The position numbers were made by a program, and so were the translations under genes. Under the pieces are notes generated by a model. The model was given only the letters and a program-made list of their open reading frames with translations, was not told the origin of the DNA and made no database searches. Below are positions 1-8,764 of a stretch of 64,000 nucleotides of DNA, piece after piece (position 1 is the first letter of the stretch; every line of letters begins with the position of its first letter). Origin of the DNA: Zhongshania marina (GTDB lineage Bacteria > Pseudomonadota > Gammaproteobacteria > Pseudomonadales > Spongiibacteraceae); assembly GCF_002915595.1 (NCBI RefSeq), contig NZ_PQGG01000044.1, positions 112,090 through 176,089 of the forward strand, read 5' to 3'.

Positions 1-1896
1 GCTAAGCGCTTTCTCCTCGCCAAAGCCATCGGCAAAGCCGACCCCGTAATCAATGCCATCAGACGCCGCACCTTGGCTGCCGTCCAACTGAGGATCGCGG
101 GTATTGAAGCCACCACTTTTATACGCCTCGACGAGTTTGCCGTAGACATTAATCGCCTCTGACAATTCGTACTCCACCAGCACGCTATATGAATCGTCCT
201 TAAAACGACGCTCACCAGTAACATTATCAAAACGGCGATCCCCAGGCAGGCCCGCCTGCGCCAAAACTGGGCTGAGAATGGGGCCCAAAACGGGGTTTTG
301 AACTGCCTCTGCCAAAGGCAGAACCAAGGGCAAAGCACCCAGCGGCGAGTACTCTATAAACACCTCGTCGCGCTGGTTTTTTAAGGCGTAGCGATGGTCC
401 CGAGAATGCCGAGCACCGAGGCTTATATGTAAGGCTTTATTGAGAATATCCGGCGTCCATGTCAGCTGCCCAAACACCGCCAAGGCTTGATTCTCTACCT
501 GATATTTTTGACTAAGCAAATTGACGATATGCGCCCCTTCGAATCCATCAACCGGTGCCCTTAGCTGCAAATGAAATGGGCTATTATCTTCGACTGCGGA
601 TTCTTCAAAATAGTAAGCACCAACAATATACTCAATGCCGAGGTCATCAAACGCACTGCTAAACTGCAACTCGTGGGAACTTTGATGCTGCCTAATTTCA
701 GGTCGCACCAAGGGCGTTGGCCCGCCGTTGGCAAAATCCGCTGCCAGGCCGTCATAGCGGTTGGTATCTAGTCGATAATCCGAGGCGCCGAGACCGCCAC
801 CCAAGTCTGTATAAGCAGCATCTTTTAATTCGCGATAAGAGCCAATGTATTTAAAATCACCCAGCTCAGTCGCAGCATCAAAGATAATAGCGTGCCCCTC
901 AACATCGCTATTTGATGCCTCTAAGGGCGAGCTAGTCGCCATCGAACTCAGCATAGTGCTAGCAAAACGGCTGCGGGCCTGCGCGCTGTTTTTTATGGCA
1001 TTTGACTGGCCCTTATTACCGTCGGGGTCAGGGGGCGTCACGGCCTGAAACATATAATTGTAAAATTCCAACTCCGAGCGATCATAGCTGTAATCCAAAC
1101 GCATCTGCTCGCTAATATCCCAGCCCAAATCAAAACGCATGCCCTTAATGTCGCGATCCCCAAAATCGCCACCGGGGCCGGTATTTTCCACAAAGCCATC
1201 GCGATTTTCGCTTAAATAGGCAAACTTCACCGCCAAACTATCCGCGATGGGTAAATTCACGCTGGTCTTTGAACGCAGCAAGGCGCGATTCCCCGCCGAC
1301 AGTACCTGAGTAAATTCCACAGCATCGGGATTGGGGCGACGGGTAATCAGATTAATCGCCCCACCGGTTGTATTGCGACCATAGAGTGTGCCCTGCGGCC
1401 CACGTAAAATTTCTATCCGCGCTAGCTCAGCAACATCCATCGACGTGCCGCTAGACCTGGCGATATAGACCCCGTCTAAATACAGCGTCACCGGCGTGTC
1501 CTGCGTCACCTGAATGTCACCAATTCCGATGCCGCGAATATAAATCCGCAAACTTCCACCATTTATCGGAAACGGCTCAATGGTCAGTCCCGGCACTTTA
1601 CTGGCAATATCTTTTAGACCGCTAATACCCTCAACCGTCAAACGCTCCTCATTAAACACGGTTAGAGATATGGGGGTATCCTGCAGCGACTCAGTTTTCT
1701 TGCGCGCACTGACCAACACCTCCTCTAAACGGCTCTGTTCGGCGGCATCTGCAATATTGGCATTAACTGCACCACCCGTAGCCAAGGCTAGCAGTAAAGA
1801 TCTAAATAAGACGAGTTTGTATGCGCTTGGCAGTTGCCGCGCCCTGGGGTTAACCATCGCTTGAGTAAACGTCATCGCATTCCGTTTCTGAGTCAT
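1..1896 (-). CDS. TonB-dependent outer-membrane receptor, 3' part outside window
   Basis: I read an uninterrupted minus-strand frame from ATG at 1896 to the window edge, 632 codons without a stop, so the C-terminal barrel end is missing. An N-terminal hydrophobic stretch (LVLFRSLLLALATGGAV) is a signal peptide, followed by a TonB box-like segment (LEEVLVSARKK). The plug domain carries IYIRGIGIGD, VTLYLDGVYIARS and the hallmark ILRGPQGTLYGRNTTGG. Family knowledge: such receptors import large or hydrophobic ligands across the outer membrane using TonB-ExbBD energy. The ligand cannot be told from sequence. The N-terminal style resembles the expanded TBDR families of oligotrophic marine gammaproteobacteria and sphingomonads. 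Internal ATGs at codons 8 and 14 are alternative starts that would still keep the signal peptide. The gene is divergent from the desaturase at 2204. Confidence 0.9.
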   Translation of the reverse strand, partial: MTQKRNAMTFTQAMVNPRARQLPSAYKLVLFRSLLLALATGGAVNANIADAAEQSRLEEVLVSARKKTESLQDTPISLTVFNEERLTVEGISGLKDIASKVPGLTIEPFPINGGSLRIYIRGIGIGDIQVTQDTPVTLYLDGVYIARSSGTSMDVAELARIEILRGPQGTLYGRNTTGGAINLITRRPNPDAVEFTQVLSAGNRALLRSKTSVNLPIADSLAVKFAYLSENRDGFVENTGPGGDFGDRDIKGMRFDLGWDISEQMRLDYSYDRSELEFYNYMFQAVTPPDPDGNKGQSNAIKNSAQARSRFASTMLSSMATSSPLEASNSDVEGHAIIFDAATELGDFKYIGSYRELKDAAYTDLGGGLGASDYRLDTNRYDGLAADFANGGPTPLVRPEIRQHQSSHELQFSSAFDDLGIEYIVGAYYFEESAVEDNSPFHLQLRAPVDGFEGAHIVNLLSQKYQVENQALAVFGQLTWTPDILNKALHISLGARHSRDHRYALKNQRDEVFIEYSPLGALPLVLPLAEAVQNPVLGPILSPVLAQAGLPGDRRFDNVTGERRFKDDSYSVLVEYELSEAINVYGKLVEAYKSGGFNTRDPQLDGSQGAASDGIDYGVGFADGFGEEKALS

Positions 1897-2203
1897 TGTT
1901 CTAATTGTTTATCAGCCCATGCACGTCGCATGCGCAGCCTTCTGAGCATTAGCAAAACCGCCGCGCCAAGGCGGGATAACCATACCACAGGGGGCCTAAA
2001 CAGAAACCTCGTTTACGTACTGCCCGCCTTAGGGAAAGTGCGCATACCACACAGCAAGATTCTGCGATAAGTTCGAAATCAACATAATTAAGCATCCGCC
2101 AGCGCTAGAACCTCACATTGTCATGAAGTGGTAACTGTTCTTGCCGGGAGGCTTTCTATAAAATGCATACTACTGTAATTATTAGACACCCGAGGCCAGA
2201 CTC
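1897..2203. other. Divergent intergenic region between TonB receptor and desaturase
   Basis: This 307-bp gap separates two divergently transcribed genes and must hold both promoters. An A/T-rich tract with TATAAA (2157-2162) lies about 40 bp before the desaturase start. I see no convincing spaced -35/-10 pair, strong palindrome or RNA gene. The sequence GAGGCCAGACTC immediately before 2204 provides the ribosome-binding site of the desaturase. Confidence 0.4.
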
Positions 2204-3427
2204 ATGCCCGAGCAGACACAGCCTGGAAACATCGCTGCCGACGCCAAGCCACCACTGCTATGGATGCAAACCATACTGTTTTCTAGCACCTTACTCATCG
2301 CCCTAATCGGCGTACCTTGGTACGGCATTAGTCACGGATTTACATGGAGCGCTTGGTTGGGCTTTGCGCTGATTCTCGGCGCGAACGGCATGTCAATCAC
2401 CGCCGGCTATCACCGCCTCTGGGCCCACAATAGCTACAAGGCACACCCGCTATTAAAGGTTCTCTTTGCCTTATTCGGCGCCGCGGCAACCCAAAACAGT
2501 ATTCTTATTTGGGCATCTGGCCATCGCCGCCACCACCGCCACGTCGATCACGTCGATCACGACCCTTATTCTGCTAAAAAAGGTCTGTGGTATTCCCATA
2601 TCGGCTGGATGCTGCGCGACTACCCTGCCAGCAGCGAAGACTTCTCCAACGCCAAAGACTTACAGCGTGACAAAATCGTGATGTGGCAACACCGCTACTA
2701 TTTGCCCTTGGTGCTATTTATGAATATCGCACCGGCAGTTGCCCTCGGTTTTATCACCGGCCATATGCTAGAAAATATTCTACTTGCTGGCGTGCTGCGC
2801 TTAGTGGTCAGTCACCACACTACCTTCTTTATCAATTCTTTAGCTCACTACTGGGGTCGCCGTCCTTATACCGACGAAAACACCGCTCGCGACAATGACT
2901 TTTTGGCACTGCTGACCTACGGCGAGGGCTATCACAACTACCATCATATTTTTCAAAATGACTACCGCAACGGTATTCGCTGGTGGCACTACGACCCAAC
3001 CAAATGGCTAATCAAGTCTGCTTCGTGGATGGGTTTAACCTGGGATCTCCGCAAAATTCCTGACTTCAAAATTCAACGTGCAGTCATGACCATGCAGTTC
3101 AAAAAGGCGGAGGAGGCTTTGCGCAATCGCAAGGGCGGCGACGCAAATCAGTTCACCGCCTTTTTAGAGCAGGAATACCAACAGTTCTGTGATCACCTAA
3201 ATGACTGGAACGCCGTCAGCCAACGCTGGATGGAAGCCAAGCGTGAACACCTCGCCGCGCAAAAAGACGCGCTGCAGCTAAACTTGGCAGGCAAAAAAGA
3301 AACCTTACAACAGAACCTGCACGAAGCGTGGGAACACGCCACCTTGCGCACCCGCTTAAAAGAACTGGAATACGCGCTAAAAATGCAACGCAAACGCCTG
3401 CAAATGCTGACAATGGAAATGGCGTAA
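2204..3427 (+). CDS. Membrane acyl-CoA/fatty-acid desaturase with C-terminal coiled-coil extension
   Basis: The 407-aa product belongs to the membrane fatty-acid desaturase family, a di-iron enzyme that introduces a cis double bond (usually delta-9) into acyl chains. The three histidine boxes are visible: HRLWAHNS near residue 70, HRRHHRHVDH near 107, and HNYHHIF near 243. They are separated by hydrophobic membrane segments (LIALIGVPWYGISHG, LPLVLFMNIAPAVALGF). The catalytic domain ends near residue 285. After it comes a charged tail of about 110 residues rich in Lys, Glu, Gln and Leu, with coiled-coil character (EALRNRKGG, LKELEYALKMQRKRL). Such tails occur in some gammaproteobacterial DesB/DesC-like enzymes. 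It is a single gene with its own RBS (GAGG) and no operon partner. Substrate form (acyl-CoA or phospholipid) cannot be decided. Confidence 0.88.
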   Translation: MPEQTQPGNIAADAKPPLLWMQTILFSSTLLIALIGVPWYGISHGFTWSAWLGFALILGANGMSITAGYHRLWAHNSYKAHPLLKVLFALFGAAATQNSILIWASGHRRHHRHVDHVDHDPYSAKKGLWYSHIGWMLRDYPASSEDFSNAKDLQRDKIVMWQHRYYLPLVLFMNIAPAVALGFITGHMLENILLAGVLRLVVSHHTTFFINSLAHYWGRRPYTDENTARDNDFLALLTYGEGYHNYHHIFQNDYRNGIRWWHYDPTKWLIKSASWMGLTWDLRKIPDFKIQRAVMTMQFKKAEEALRNRKGGDANQFTAFLEQEYQQFCDHLNDWNAVSQRWMEAKREHLAAQKDALQLNLAGKKETLQQNLHEAWEHATLRTRLKELEYALKMQRKRLQMLTMEMA

Positions 3428-3445
3428 TTTCCCACCCTTTCAATA

Positions 3446-3486
3446 CGGCTTCACCCTGTCGCTTTTTCGCAAACAGAGTGAAGCCG
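3446..3486 (+). terminator. Stem-loop downstream of the desaturase gene
   Basis: Arms CGGCTTCACCCTGT (3446-3459) and ACAGAGTGAAGCCG (3473-3486) pair with one mismatch around a 13-nt T-rich loop, 19 bp after the desaturase stop. There is no clear T-run after the stem, so it may be a Rho-dependent or 3'-protecting hairpin and not a canonical intrinsic terminator. Confidence 0.4.
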
Positions 3487-3620
3487 AGTTACCCCCTGCC
3501 AACCCCCACTATTAAGCCGATACCCGCAGCACCGCTCTGGGGCAGCAATTAAATATATTGTATAGTTTAAAGCTGCTTATCTGCGTTCAACCCCGATAAA
3601 AGCCAAAACGGAAAATCAAT

Positions 3621-4025
3621 ATGGCCATCACCGGCGAATGTTTTTGTGGAAGTATCAAATACCAAATAGACGGTAAATTAAAAGACGCCAGATCCTGCCA
3701 CTGCTCCCGCTGCCGCAAAGCGTTTAGCTCGGCAGCCTCTGCATATGCACTGGTAGATCCGGCAGAGTTTACATGGCTAAAAGGTGCGGATTTGCTGAGC
3801 AGCTATCAATCGATGCCGGATTTTGGTTTTCAGTTTTGCAGTAAATGCGGATCAACCCTGTGCGGCACCCACAAGGGCGCACCGCACGGGGTAACCTTGG
3901 GATGCATCAACGGCGACCCTGATATAGAAATTGGCTACCACCTCTACGTTGGCTCCAAGGCCAAATGGGAAGTGCTAGCAACGGGAATTAAGGCGTTTAA
4001 TGAAGGACCGCCACCGCAAAATTAA
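3621..4025 (+). CDS. GFA/CENP-V family zinc-binding protein
   Basis: The 134-aa protein shows the glutathione-dependent formaldehyde-activating enzyme (GFA) fold: an N-terminal CFCGSIKY element, the zinc pair CHCSRCRKAFSS near residues 27-38, and FCSKCGSTLCG near 73-83. This is the usual length for single-domain GFA members. Family knowledge: the founding member binds S-hydroxymethylglutathione, but most homologues have no proven substrate, so 'GFA family' is as far as the evidence goes. The stop overlaps the stop of the convergent gene by 4 nt (TTAA shared). Confidence 0.85.
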   Translation: MAITGECFCGSIKYQIDGKLKDARSCHCSRCRKAFSSAASAYALVDPAEFTWLKGADLLSSYQSMPDFGFQFCSKCGSTLCGTHKGAPHGVTLGCINGDPDIEIGYHLYVGSKAKWEVLATGIKAFNEGPPPQN

Positions 4026-5026
4026 TCGATTCGCCCACGCACATTAAAGGCCGGTGATGCCAATTCCCCCTGCCACAACATAGCCGCAACGCCTTCAGTA
4101 TCGGCCGCTGGCAGCGGCGGCCGATAAATCATACGAAAGCGCTCATTGGGCGCCGCAGCAGCAAGTGACGCAGAGCCCGTGACCCCGTCTTGTAAGACAT
4201 ACCAACGCGGCAAAGCCGTATCTAGCTCCACGCGATACTCCTCATTCGGCGCCAAGGTAAGCACATCGCTCGCCTGCAATTTATAAGTACTGCAGCGTGT
4301 ATCCGCCATTGTGTAACGGCGCCCAGTATCTCCCTCTGCCTGCAAAGAGAAGCCGCAATGCAATTCGTTATCAACGATCTGCAAAGGCGCATCAGAAACA
4401 TTTTTAAGCGTGACGATGAGTAAAGGACTTCTTGGCGGCGCACCCTCGCCGCGCTCCTCTGTCGCTAGCTCGGTATTCTGCTCTAAACGAATACCAATGC
4501 GGCTCCAACGGTAAGCCACTAGTACCGCTTGGCCACGGCTACCTACCGCAAGCTCCACTTCCATCGGAATTTGCAAGGCATTACCAGCGCCGCGCTTATC
4601 TTCTATTTCTACACCGCGCCCCTGCTGAACAAAATACTGTTCGATACCGTAGCGCAACTGTATTTGACCACCGCTGACATCACGATTCACTCGACCCAGT
4701 AAAAATACACCCGAGCTAGGCTTGCGATCGGTGAGATAATCTAGCTGATACACACCCATCGCGCTCGGCGCTAATACGGCATACACCTTAGCGTCGCGCT
4801 TTAATGAACTCGCAGGCGTGGATGAACGAAACCGACTAACATCAACGCTGTTTAGGGAATAACTTAAACGTACGAAATCTCCGCGAAATGGGTCACGGGG
4901 ATCAATCGGCGCTGTACGTAAATACACTCGCTCGCCGCTGACCCGAATCCATTCACGCTCGCCAGCCATAAACGCCAAAATCACAATTTGACCCAGCACC
5001 AACAGTACAATAAATAGTTTACGCAC
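4022..5026 (-). CDS. GDYxxLxY-motif membrane-anchored protein
   Basis: The protein is about 334 aa. It has one N-terminal membrane anchor (KLFIVLLVLGQIVILAFMAG) followed by an extracytoplasmic domain containing GDFVRLSY, a match to the GDYxxLxY motif that names this uncharacterised family (COG4929-like). I place the start at GTG 5026 because AATTGGAG lies 7 nt upstream. The upstream ATG at 5077 would overlap the previous gene by 59 nt and add a non-conserved leader. With the GTG, the overlap with the DUF2157 gene is only 8 nt, typical of translational coupling. A second beta-rich domain with VTLKNVSDAPLQIVDNE follows after residue 190. Function is unknown. The fixed pairing with a DUF2157 protein suggests a joint membrane role. 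Confidence 0.75.
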   Translation of the reverse strand: MRKLFIVLLVLGQIVILAFMAGEREWIRVSGERVYLRTAPIDPRDPFRGDFVRLSYSLNSVDVSRFRSSTPASSLKRDAKVYAVLAPSAMGVYQLDYLTDRKPSSGVFLLGRVNRDVSGGQIQLRYGIEQYFVQQGRGVEIEDKRGAGNALQIPMEVELAVGSRGQAVLVAYRWSRIGIRLEQNTELATEERGEGAPPRSPLLIVTLKNVSDAPLQIVDNELHCGFSLQAEGDTGRRYTMADTRCSTYKLQASDVLTLAPNEEYRVELDTALPRWYVLQDGVTGSASLAAAAPNERFRMIYRPPLPAADTEGVAAMLWQGELASPAFNVRGRID

Positions 5027-6332
5027 GGGGCTTCTCCAATTTACGACGAGTATTTTGTTTGGAATACCGCACACCAATCACAAAGAGCAATAAGCCCAGT
5101 AATAGGAAAATAGCCGACCTCGCCAGTAAACTTTCGAATAAATCTGTAAAGCGCGCCACCGCCAATAGCACGAGCATCACACAGCCAAGTGACAATAATT
5201 TTGACCTTAAATGCTCAGTACCTCGGTACACATAAAATAAGGCATGTGCTAAAAATGCGAGGTTAAACACCACTCGACTCCAGCCGCTGAGATCAGCTCC
5301 CGACAAGCTGGGCAGCACCGCGAGCAATAACACAAACAACACCAAGCCACTTTCTAGCCACTGCTCCAAACTCGCTGGACGGCTACCCTTACGAACAAGT
5401 GCAACAAACCATGCAACTAAAACTAACAGTGAGGGCAGCAGAATATATAGGAGCCCAAATCCCGGTAATTCAGACATACCAGAAAGGGAAGGAAGTCCCG
5501 TAAACGTACCCACGTAAATCAAGGGCAGCCACAACAGGCTGCCGCAGAGTGAAAATACGCCACTACTTTCTGGGTAAGCACTGACAGAAACAATGCGCGC
5601 AAGCGCGAAGTAGCTCCCTAATAACAGCAGGCCAAGTGCAAACAAATATCTATCACCAAGACCGACTACCGTGAAGGCATACGACAGCGGCAACGCTAGC
5701 AACAAGACAGCCAATAGAGATGAGGCGCGCTGCATCCAGGCCAGCGGCAATAAGCCTAATAATAAGATCCAGGTCGCGAGCGGCAAATGACGACCAAACT
5801 CAAAGGTCTCTAAACCGCTCCACAACAGCAATAAAATCGTCGCCAATACTGCATGCGCAATCGATGGTAGGGCCCAAGCCAAACTCAGTGCGGCAAGACA
5901 CCACAGAAAAAAACCATCGGGGTAATGCGCATCAAAATGATAAATTTGTGCAATCAACCAAATCCCAGCACCGAATAACATTGTGCCAAGCAGGTGGAAA
6001 CTTTCTATCATTCGCGGATTGGATTTCTCATTCTTGGCCATCAATAAAGCCGCGCCGTGCGCGCCAAGAATACCAAGCCCAATTGCCGCCAATTTCATAT
6101 AGCGGTGCATTCCCTCCCAGTTATAGGCGAACAGCAGAATAACCCCCAGCCCAAATACACCAACACCTAGCAGGGCAAAAACCACCTTCCCCCACGCACC
6201 ATCACCCTTTGGCTTATACGCAACAAACGCCGGATAGCGGGCATACAGCGTTTGTGCCTGTTGATCGGTGATAATGCCCTCCCGCAGCCATTGCGCAATC
6301 TCTGCACGTAACCAAGGGTTATTGTTTTCCAT
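5019..6332 (-). CDS. DUF2157 multi-pass membrane protein
   Basis: The 437-aa product begins with a cytoplasmic helical segment typical of DUF2157 (AQWLREGIITDQQAQTLYARY). About 12 hydrophobic helices follow (VVFALLGVGVFGLGVILLFA, LLLLGSYFALARIV, AIFLLLGLLLFVIGVRY). DUF2157 proteins are uncharacterised inner-membrane proteins. It is the first gene of a two-gene minus-strand unit with the GDYxxLxY protein, overlapping it by 8 nt. No catalytic motif is apparent, so a transporter-like or structural membrane role is only a guess. Confidence 0.75.
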   Translation of the reverse strand: MENNNPWLRAEIAQWLREGIITDQQAQTLYARYPAFVAYKPKGDGAWGKVVFALLGVGVFGLGVILLFAYNWEGMHRYMKLAAIGLGILGAHGAALLMAKNEKSNPRMIESFHLLGTMLFGAGIWLIAQIYHFDAHYPDGFFLWCLAALSLAWALPSIAHAVLATILLLLWSGLETFEFGRHLPLATWILLLGLLPLAWMQRASSLLAVLLLALPLSYAFTVVGLGDRYLFALGLLLLGSYFALARIVSVSAYPESSGVFSLCGSLLWLPLIYVGTFTGLPSLSGMSELPGFGLLYILLPSLLVLVAWFVALVRKGSRPASLEQWLESGLVLFVLLLAVLPSLSGADLSGWSRVVFNLAFLAHALFYVYRGTEHLRSKLLSLGCVMLVLLAVARFTDLFESLLARSAIFLLLGLLLFVIGVRYSKQNTRRKLEKPRA

Positions 6333-6482
6333 AGTGCTCCCGCAGAATTCAACTTGCCGGACAAGCGTTCCAGCTTCTCGCCAATATTATGGACATTTGC
6401 CAGAAACATCGAAAGGGGCAAACCCTCAGATCAGAATATTTATCTAGCGCCGTTTAAATAAGCAAATACTGCAGAATAAAGA

Positions 6483-6511
6483 AAGCCCGCAGTCAAAAAG
6501 ACTGCGGGCTT
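6483..6511 (-). terminator. Intrinsic terminator of the lipoprotein gene
   Basis: A perfect 12-bp stem AAGCCCGCAGTC / GACTGCGGGCTT encloses a 5-nt loop. Read on the minus strand it is followed by TCTTTATT. It lies 28 bp past the stop of the 6539-8590 gene and ahead of the DUF2157 gene. Confidence 0.85.
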
Positions 6512-6538
6512 GAGCTTTATACTACTATTAAATTGATA

Positions 6539-8590
6539 CTAGAACTTACGCATCAACACTATCGACTCTGGGTTCACCGTCGCCACGGAGCTACTAGGGG
6601 CAACACTGCCAGTGAGACTGGTGTCTGTCAGAAAGTTACGCCAGACTTGAATCGCACCACCAGCATTGGCTTTTTCTGCCACATACAAATCAGCGCCATC
6701 AAACGCGATATCAACAGGATTGCCCAGACCCGTCAGCGGTCCGGCAACGCGCTTCGTTACCGCCGTATCTCCGCTGGCTGTAGAGGCAAACTCCAGCGCC
6801 AATAGCGCGCCATCGGCGGCATCAGCAGCCAAACCCACATCGCTCAAAATAAGCGTGTCTGAACGCTGGTCGTAGCGAACAGCGTGTAAATTGGTCGCAG
6901 CTGGGATGAGCGTAATCGTCCTTGATACGCCATTGCTACCAAGATCAACGGAGAAGTTATCGTAAGCGTCGACACTGCCGTTGGTTTGAGCCACATACAA
7001 AGTATCGTTTAGTGGGTCATAGTCACTATCCCACGGCGTACCGGTACCCGGCAGCGTTGCCAACGGCGCCACATCACCTGCCGCGCAGCTGCTAAAAATA
7101 AGCACTCCACTTACACCGGTGTCAGACACTAAAATTAGACCGAGGTCGTCAGCAATTTCAACGCCCTTAGGAGTCACCAATGTGGTGTTGGCGCCAGAGA
7201 TGGTGCGATCACGGGACACGTCAAAACCACCCCCACTACGACCATTCAAGGCACTTACTACAGCAATTCCCGGGGTTGCGCCGGCGTTATAAGCAATATA
7301 AGCATCGCCATTGCGGTCTAACACTACATTTTCAATACCTGTTAAACCAGTAGCTGCGCTGGCGGCATTAAAGGTTTGCACCGGAGTACCTACGTTACGA
7401 GAGGTCTTAAAAAGCAGACCTGCTGGGCCAGCACCGGGATTACTGGTGGTAAGTAAGCTATAAGCCGTCGTTGAGTCTGTAATATCTGTTGCACCCGAAA
7501 CAGGTTCAGAATTTAGCAGAACCGCGATAGATTCCGGCTTAGTTGTTGCAAAGGCCACATCAGCGGGTAAATCTCCGCCAGCACTTTCAAAAATATTCCG
7601 ATAAACCAAAATCGCATCATTAGATTTTTCGGCAATACGAACATCGCTGCCAACTAACTCAAGATCAACAGGATTACCCAAACGAGTATTAGGACCAAAA
7701 ATAGTCACGCTCGGGGTGACACTACCAGTGGCAGTACTGGCATTTGCAAATACATACAGACGGCCATCAGTTGCATCGGCAGCTGAGCCCACATCGCTAA
7801 CAACTAAGCGATCACCTGCTGGGTCATAGTCTATGCCGTGAAGATTGGTGGTGGCACCAGCAGTTGATGAAGTGAATATCCGCGGCGCCATCGCGCCAAG
7901 ATCGGTTGAAAAGTCGTCAAACACCGCAACAGAACCATTCGTTTGGGCGACAAACAAACGGTCTTTAGTATCGTCATAAACAATATCCCAAGCGTTTGCA
8001 CCCAAACTAACCGTGGCCAAAGGAGCTTGATCACCAGCTGCAGCCGCGCCAAATATCAATAGATTATTGCCACCAACATTAGCCACAACCACCAAACCCG
8101 CGCTATCTATTTTAGCAATGCCCTTGGGAGTCACTAAACCAGTGCTGGCGCCACTAAGCGCTCGACTTGCATCACCACTATTTCTACTGACCGCGTTACA
8201 CGCAGTCACAATACTAGCCGGCATCACCGCATCTTGTGCCTGCACCAAATGCCCCGCCTGATCGACCAGCAAGCCTTCATTAGCACCACTACTATAGGTA
8301 TTTAATAACCCCAATGACTCATTTCGTACCCTTACATTGCTATCACCCCCACCATTGCTGGCCACTAAAATCGTCGCCGGCGCAAAAGCTGGGGTGCCGT
8401 TTTGCCCGTCTAAACCATTACTACCATTAGTGCCGGGAGCCCCCGCTGCACCTGAAGCACCATCTCGTCCATCGTCTCCGTCACAAGCGGCTAGGCCCAT
8501 AGCAGCTATCAGCACGGCTCCAGCCAGAGCCGTGCGATGAAATGAAGTATAGCCAAAGCGGTTTTGTGAATTATTATCTAAAATTTCCAT
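6539..8590 (-). CDS. Large lipoprotein with collagen-like segment and duplicated beta-propeller-like domain
   Basis: 683 aa. The N-terminus has a hydrophobic signal and lipobox LAAC with Cys36 as the lipidation site. Residues 37-66 are Gly-x-y rich and collagen-like (GRDGASGAAGAPGTNGSNG). Two homologous blocks of about 210 residues follow, near 144-358 and 464-681. Each runs through LVTPKG[IV], a GDxAPLAT element, LFVAQTNGSV or LYVAQTNGSV, TNLH, a VSDVG or LSDVG turn, GNPVD, AEK, and a closing PESI. The short repeated strand pattern resembles NHL/YVTN-type beta-propeller blades. The RBS AAAGGT lies 8 nt before the ATG and a strong terminator follows. Probably a surface or periplasmic-facing lipoprotein. 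Its ligand is unknown. Confidence 0.75.
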   Translation of the reverse strand: MEILDNNSQNRFGYTSFHRTALAGAVLIAAMGLAACDGDDGRDGASGAAGAPGTNGSNGLDGQNGTPAFAPATILVASNGGGDSNVRVRNESLGLLNTYSSGANEGLLVDQAGHLVQAQDAVMPASIVTACNAVSRNSGDASRALSGASTGLVTPKGIAKIDSAGLVVVANVGGNNLLIFGAAAAGDQAPLATVSLGANAWDIVYDDTKDRLFVAQTNGSVAVFDDFSTDLGAMAPRIFTSSTAGATTNLHGIDYDPAGDRLVVSDVGSAADATDGRLYVFANASTATGSVTPSVTIFGPNTRLGNPVDLELVGSDVRIAEKSNDAILVYRNIFESAGGDLPADVAFATTKPESIAVLLNSEPVSGATDITDSTTAYSLLTTSNPGAGPAGLLFKTSRNVGTPVQTFNAASAATGLTGIENVVLDRNGDAYIAYNAGATPGIAVVSALNGRSGGGFDVSRDRTISGANTTLVTPKGVEIADDLGLILVSDTGVSGVLIFSSCAAGDVAPLATLPGTGTPWDSDYDPLNDTLYVAQTNGSVDAYDNFSVDLGSNGVSRTITLIPAATNLHAVRYDQRSDTLILSDVGLAADAADGALLALEFASTASGDTAVTKRVAGPLTGLGNPVDIAFDGADLYVAEKANAGGAIQVWRNFLTDTSLTGSVAPSSSVATVNPESIVLMRKF

Positions 8591-8764
8591 ACGCTAAGTA
8601 CCTTTAAGTGAGGCAGCAACAAATCCTATGCACTGAAAAGTTAAACGGCAGCACCGCTTAACTGACTTTGACTAGCTACTGCACTAACTCATTTATTTAG
8701 ACAGTGCTATCCACTCAGCGTACGAGAAGACTCGCTTTTTGGATTTAACAATAGGGAAATTTAC

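Noticed and set aside
5720..6142. 140-codon plus-strand ORF inside the DUF2157 gene
   Set aside because: It is antisense to a well-supported membrane protein gene, with no RBS and no recognisable fold.
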